Source: an uncultured Alphaproteobacteria bacterium
GTDB lineage: Bacteria > Pseudomonadota > Alphaproteobacteria > Rhodobacterales > Rhodobacteraceae
DNA: 64,000 nt
NCBI GenBank assembly: GCA_902531755.1
Contig: CACAFI010000003.1
Span: 1-64,000, forward strand
Reading direction: 5' to 3'
Positions 61,411 through 64,000 of this stretch are shown here, piece by piece. Under the pieces are notes generated by a model. It searched no databases, was not told where the DNA came from, and saw nothing but the letters and a program-made list of their open reading frames with translations. The position numbers and the translations under genes were made by a program. Every line of letters begins with the position of its first letter. The stretch's first letter is position 1.

Positions 61411-64000
61411 TCACTTCTTTTTATCTACCCCAACATTTACAGGAGAGCTCAATACTGGAAACTGTGGGAGAGATACCTTACTGGGGTTATCGAACTTTTC
61501 AATGTTAACCAATAGATCATACCATGCGGCTTGTCCAGTAATAGGATCAGAATTACTATATCTGTAGCCGCTCTTATTCTTGGGAAAGAGATCAGAAATA
61601 AGGTGATTTATTATAAAACCTTCATTAGCCTCCTCTACATCTTCATCTAAAGCCCAAGATCCTTTTCTTTTGCCAATTGCGTTCCATGTCCATACTGTAT
61701 TTTCGTTTTGCCCCTTCATAAGCGCAACCGGGACAACTATTGATGAGTTTTCTGATGTCAATCTTGCCCAATCCCCATCTTCGAAATTTTTTTCTTTCCA
61801 TATACTTTCAGACACAAATAGCTTATTAGAACCGTGAATTTGTCTTAACCATACATTCTGACTGCCCCAACTATGATACATTGCTGCAGGTCTCTGTGTA
61901 ATTGCATGTATTGGATATTGTTCGACTTTTTCTGCATCATGGTTTGACCACCAAGTTGGCAACGGATCCATTTTTTCTTCAATTCTTTTATATAAGTGCT
62001 TCTGAGGTTTCAAATTATTTGGCAATTGATGATAATTTTGTAACTTCGCTAGTGGTTCTAGATAAATTTGAAAGACAAAAGGCTCTTCTTTATCGTAGAA
62101 ACCCATTTCAACAGCCCATTTTTGATAAGCTTTATTCCAGGGTTTATAATATTGGGCCTCTGCAGGAATTTTCTTGCTCCAAAATCCTCCATTTTTTATA
62201 TAGTTGTCAATTTGATTTAAGCTAACGTCTCCTCTACCACAATCTGTATTAGTTTCACCTCTAAATCCCGCTAAGGGTCCGATGCCCGGGCGTCTCTGAT
62301 GTTTCTGCATGTAGTCGGCATAGTCTTCATATAATGGCCGCTTGTCTTTGTCTACCATTCCTGGTAGCTCCAGCATAACGCCAAGTTGTAGCAAAACATC
62401 TTGAAAGCTTCTTACATCTCGATCTGGTTTAACAACTGGCCAGCGTATTGCATCGCTAACTTGATCAGGCTCACCTATAGGCCGATCCAATAACGATATG
62501 CAATCATATCTTTCTAAATAGGTTGTATCGGGCAAAATAAGATCAGCATAGGCAACAGTCTCTGAGTAATAGCTATCGGAGTATATTATCCTAGGAATTT
62601 TATACTCGCCTGTGTCGACGTCTCGTTCTGTTAACTTCTTCATTGTTTCCTCAGTATTCATAGAGGAATTCCATGCCATATTTGCCATATAGAGAAATAA
62701 TGTATCTATTTTGTATGGGTCTCCACTGTGACAGTTAGTGATTACGGTATGCATTAATCCATGTGAAGACATAGGATTTTCCCATGTAAAACCTTTATCA
62801 ATTCTTGCTGGCCGACCATCCTCATTATAAGCTAGGTCTTCAGGTCCACCTATATATCCAAGATGAGGTCCATCTAATTCACTATCAGGACTAAATTTAA
62901 AATGTGGCTTAGGGTGCGCATCAAACGGCTTTGGATATGGCGGCTTATACCGAAATCCACCTGGAACATCGACGCTACCGATTAAAATTTGAAGCAAGTG
63001 TATAGCTCGGCAAGTTTGAAATCCATTGGAGTGAGCCGAAATACCTCTCATCGCATGAAAACTAACCGGCCTGCCGGTGAAAGCCGATCTTTTTTCACCC
63101 CTAAAGTCTACCCAATCTTGATCGATGTATATTGACTTGTTAAACGCGGTCGCAGCTATATCATCAGCTAAACTTAATATTTGTTCTTCCTTCAATCCGC
63201 ACTGAGGAGCAACTAATTTCGGAGAATATGATTCATCCAAATATTTTTCAGTTAACAAACTAAATACAGTCTTAAAGGAACCATCTTCATTTGAATAAGA
63301 CTTAGTCAAAGACGGTTTTACTCCCTTATCTGAAAATCTCTTCAATTCACCGGAAAAATGATCAATAACAAGAGGAAAACTATCGTTATCTTTTAAAAAC
63401 ATACCCTTGCTATTATTAGTTGATGTAACGTTGACTAGGAATGGGGAATTTGTAAAACTTTGCAAATAATCTAAATCAATTTTCTTCCTTTTAAGCAGTG
63501 TGTGTACAAGCGACAGAACCAAAAGCCCATCGGTTCCTGGGCGTATGCCTACCCATTGATCTGCAACTGAATTATAGCCAGTCCTAACCGGATTAATTGC
63601 TATAACTTTTGCACCTCTATTTTTTAACTTTCCTAACCCTCTTTTAATTGGATTACTGTCATGATCTTCTGCCACACCGAAAAGGAGCATTAGCTCTGTT
63701 TTATCCCAATCGGGAGAACCAAACTCCCAAAAAGAACCACCTATAGTATAAATACCCGCAGCAGCCATATTAACAGAACAAAATCCACCATGAGCTGCGT
63801 AATTGGGGGTGCCAAACTTTTGAGCCCACCAACCAGTAAATGACTGAGATTGATCTCGACCAGTATAAAAAACAAGTTTTTCTGGCGAGTTTTTACGAAT
63901 TGGGGATAACCACTTAACCGCAATCTTAAGAGCTTCATCCCAGGATATTTCTTCAAACTTCCCCTCTCCACGTTCACCAACCCTACGTAATGGCTTTTTT
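61411..64000 (-). CDS. soeA: Molybdopterin catalytic subunit, SoeA-like sulfite dehydrogenase (5' end cut)
   Basis: The frame runs without a stop to the window edge (863 codons visible), so the N-terminal [4Fe-4S] part lies outside. The first visible residues, R-R-V-G-E-R-G-E-G-K-F and S-W-D-E-A-L, are typical of the region just after it. H-G-G-F-C-S-V-N-M supplies a Cys molybdenum ligand. G-G-S-F-W-E-F-G, F-G-V-A-E-D-H-D-S-N-P-I-K and N-P-V-R-T-G-Y match cytosolic SoeA proteins. SoeABC oxidises sulfite from sulfonate or DMSP-sulfur breakdown and feeds electrons to quinone. The apparent ATG at 63768 is internal. DMSO reductase is less likely because it uses Ser. Confidence 0.85.
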   Translation of the reverse strand, partial: KKPLRRVGERGEGKFEEISWDEALKIAVKWLSPIRKNSPEKLVFYTGRDQSQSFTGWWAQKFGTPNYAAHGGFCSVNMAAAGIYTIGGSFWEFGSPDWDKTELMLLFGVAEDHDSNPIKRGLGKLKNRGAKVIAINPVRTGYNSVADQWVGIRPGTDGLLVLSLVHTLLKRKKIDLDYLQSFTNSPFLVNVTSTNNSKGMFLKDNDSFPLVIDHFSGELKRFSDKGVKPSLTKSYSNEDGSFKTVFSLLTEKYLDESYSPKLVAPQCGLKEEQILSLADDIAATAFNKSIYIDQDWVDFRGEKRSAFTGRPVSFHAMRGISAHSNGFQTCRAIHLLQILIGSVDVPGGFRYKPPYPKPFDAHPKPHFKFSPDSELDGPHLGYIGGPEDLAYNEDGRPARIDKGFTWENPMSSHGLMHTVITNCHSGDPYKIDTLFLYMANMAWNSSMNTEETMKKLTERDVDTGEYKIPRIIYSDSYYSETVAYADLILPDTTYLERYDCISLLDRPIGEPDQVSDAIRWPVVKPDRDVRSFQDVLLQLGVMLELPGMVDKDKRPLYEDYADYMQKHQRRPGIGPLAGFRGETNTDCGRGDVSLNQIDNYIKNGGFWSKKIPAEAQYYKPWNKAYQKWAVEMGFYDKEEPFVFQIYLEPLAKLQNYHQLPNNLKPQKHLYKRIEEKMDPLPTWWSNHDAEKVEQYPIHAITQRPAAMYHSWGSQNVWLRQIHGSNKLFVSESIWKEKNFEDGDWARLTSENSSIVVPVALMKGQNENTVWTWNAIGKRKGSWALDEDVEEANEGFIINHLISDLFPKNKSGYRYSNSDPITGQAAWYDLLVNIEKFDNPSKVSLPQFPVLSSPVNVGVDKKK

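Noticed and set aside
63741-63980. Separate small gene or frameshift at the start of soeA
   Set aside because: The soeA frame itself is open from 63768 to the window edge with family-typical residues, so the other frame is a shadow.
59788-64000. Reading the Mo-enzyme operon as a DMSO reductase
   Set aside because: The Mo ligand position is Cys and the catalytic subunit motifs fit SoeA; the DmsC-like anchor is shared by both types.
1-64000. tRNA, rRNA, insertion sequences, prophage or attachment sites
   Set aside because: No T-loop consensus, transposase, integrase or flanking target repeats were seen anywhere in the window.

Overview
The window is visibly AT-rich, gene-dense bacterial chromosome with very short spacers, many stop/start overlaps and frequent TTG starts. 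The gene content points to a marine, streamlined, heterotrophic alphaproteobacterium (SAR116-like or a related low-GC lineage; an inference, since no rRNA or marker operon is present). Indicators are a SoeABC-type sulfite dehydrogenase, a carnitine/betaine catabolic block with its ABC transporter, the ligase-associated Lhr-helicase DNA repair set, a GlxBCD/MgsABC glutamate-synthase-like trio, DUF1185 and DUF3726 proteins. I see no tRNA, rRNA, CRISPR array, insertion sequence or prophage.

Layout. 0-8.4 kb is an accessory stretch: a secreted ankyrin protein, a TerB-like protein, two membrane proteins of unknown role (DUF2135-like and DUF4407-like) that share a juxtamembrane repeat, then a PrsW-type membrane protease overlapping a pentameric ligand-gated ion channel (GLIC/Cys-loop family) that carries an extra PDZ-like domain. 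8.6-16 kb holds a gamma-glutamyltransferase-like enzyme, an LIC12162-family transferase with a GNAT protein, a decayed crotonase gene, a GGCT-like protein and a membrane adenylate cyclase. 16.2-17.9 kb is a linalool dehydratase/isomerase-like gene behind a perfect palindrome. 17.9-23.6 kb is the four-gene ligase-associated DNA repair cluster. 23.6-28.1 kb is a ureohydrolase, a TPR protein and the GlxBCD/MgsABC trio. 28.2-34.5 kb encodes envelope proteins: LemA, an M48 protease with a TerB-like tail, two related membrane proteins, a DUF2157-like protein and a matrixin-type protease.

34.6-49.8 kb is the metabolic core. Two operons diverge from a 148-bp region at about 41.3 kb. The leftward one runs RidA, alpha/beta hydrolase, DUF1185, aldehyde dehydrogenase, M19-like dipeptidase, a 571-aa unknown and DUF3726. 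The rightward one runs aldehyde dehydrogenase, luciferase-like flavin monooxygenase, CaiD-like hydratase, carnitine dehydrogenase, BKACE, acyl-CoA dehydrogenase and an ADP-forming acyl-CoA synthetase. Together with the betaine/carnitine-type ABC importer (49.8-52.8 kb) and a CaiC-like AMP-forming CoA ligase (53.4-55.0 kb), this can be read as uptake and breakdown of gamma-butyrobetaine, crotonobetaine or carnitine to glycine betaine plus acetoacetate. The ADP-forming synthetase may release betainyl-CoA with ATP gain, and the flavin monooxygenase, RidA, hydrolase and DUF1185 genes may feed in a further N-containing substrate.

55-64 kb holds a drug/metabolite transporter, glutamate dehydrogenase, a DsbA-like protein, an M20 dipeptidase and SoeCBA, the last cut by the window end.

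Most promising items for follow-up: the PDZ-pLGIC/PrsW pair, the carnitine cluster with its ADP-forming ligase and divergent flavin module, the paired DUF4407/DUF2135 membrane proteins, and the LDI-like gene with its palindrome.
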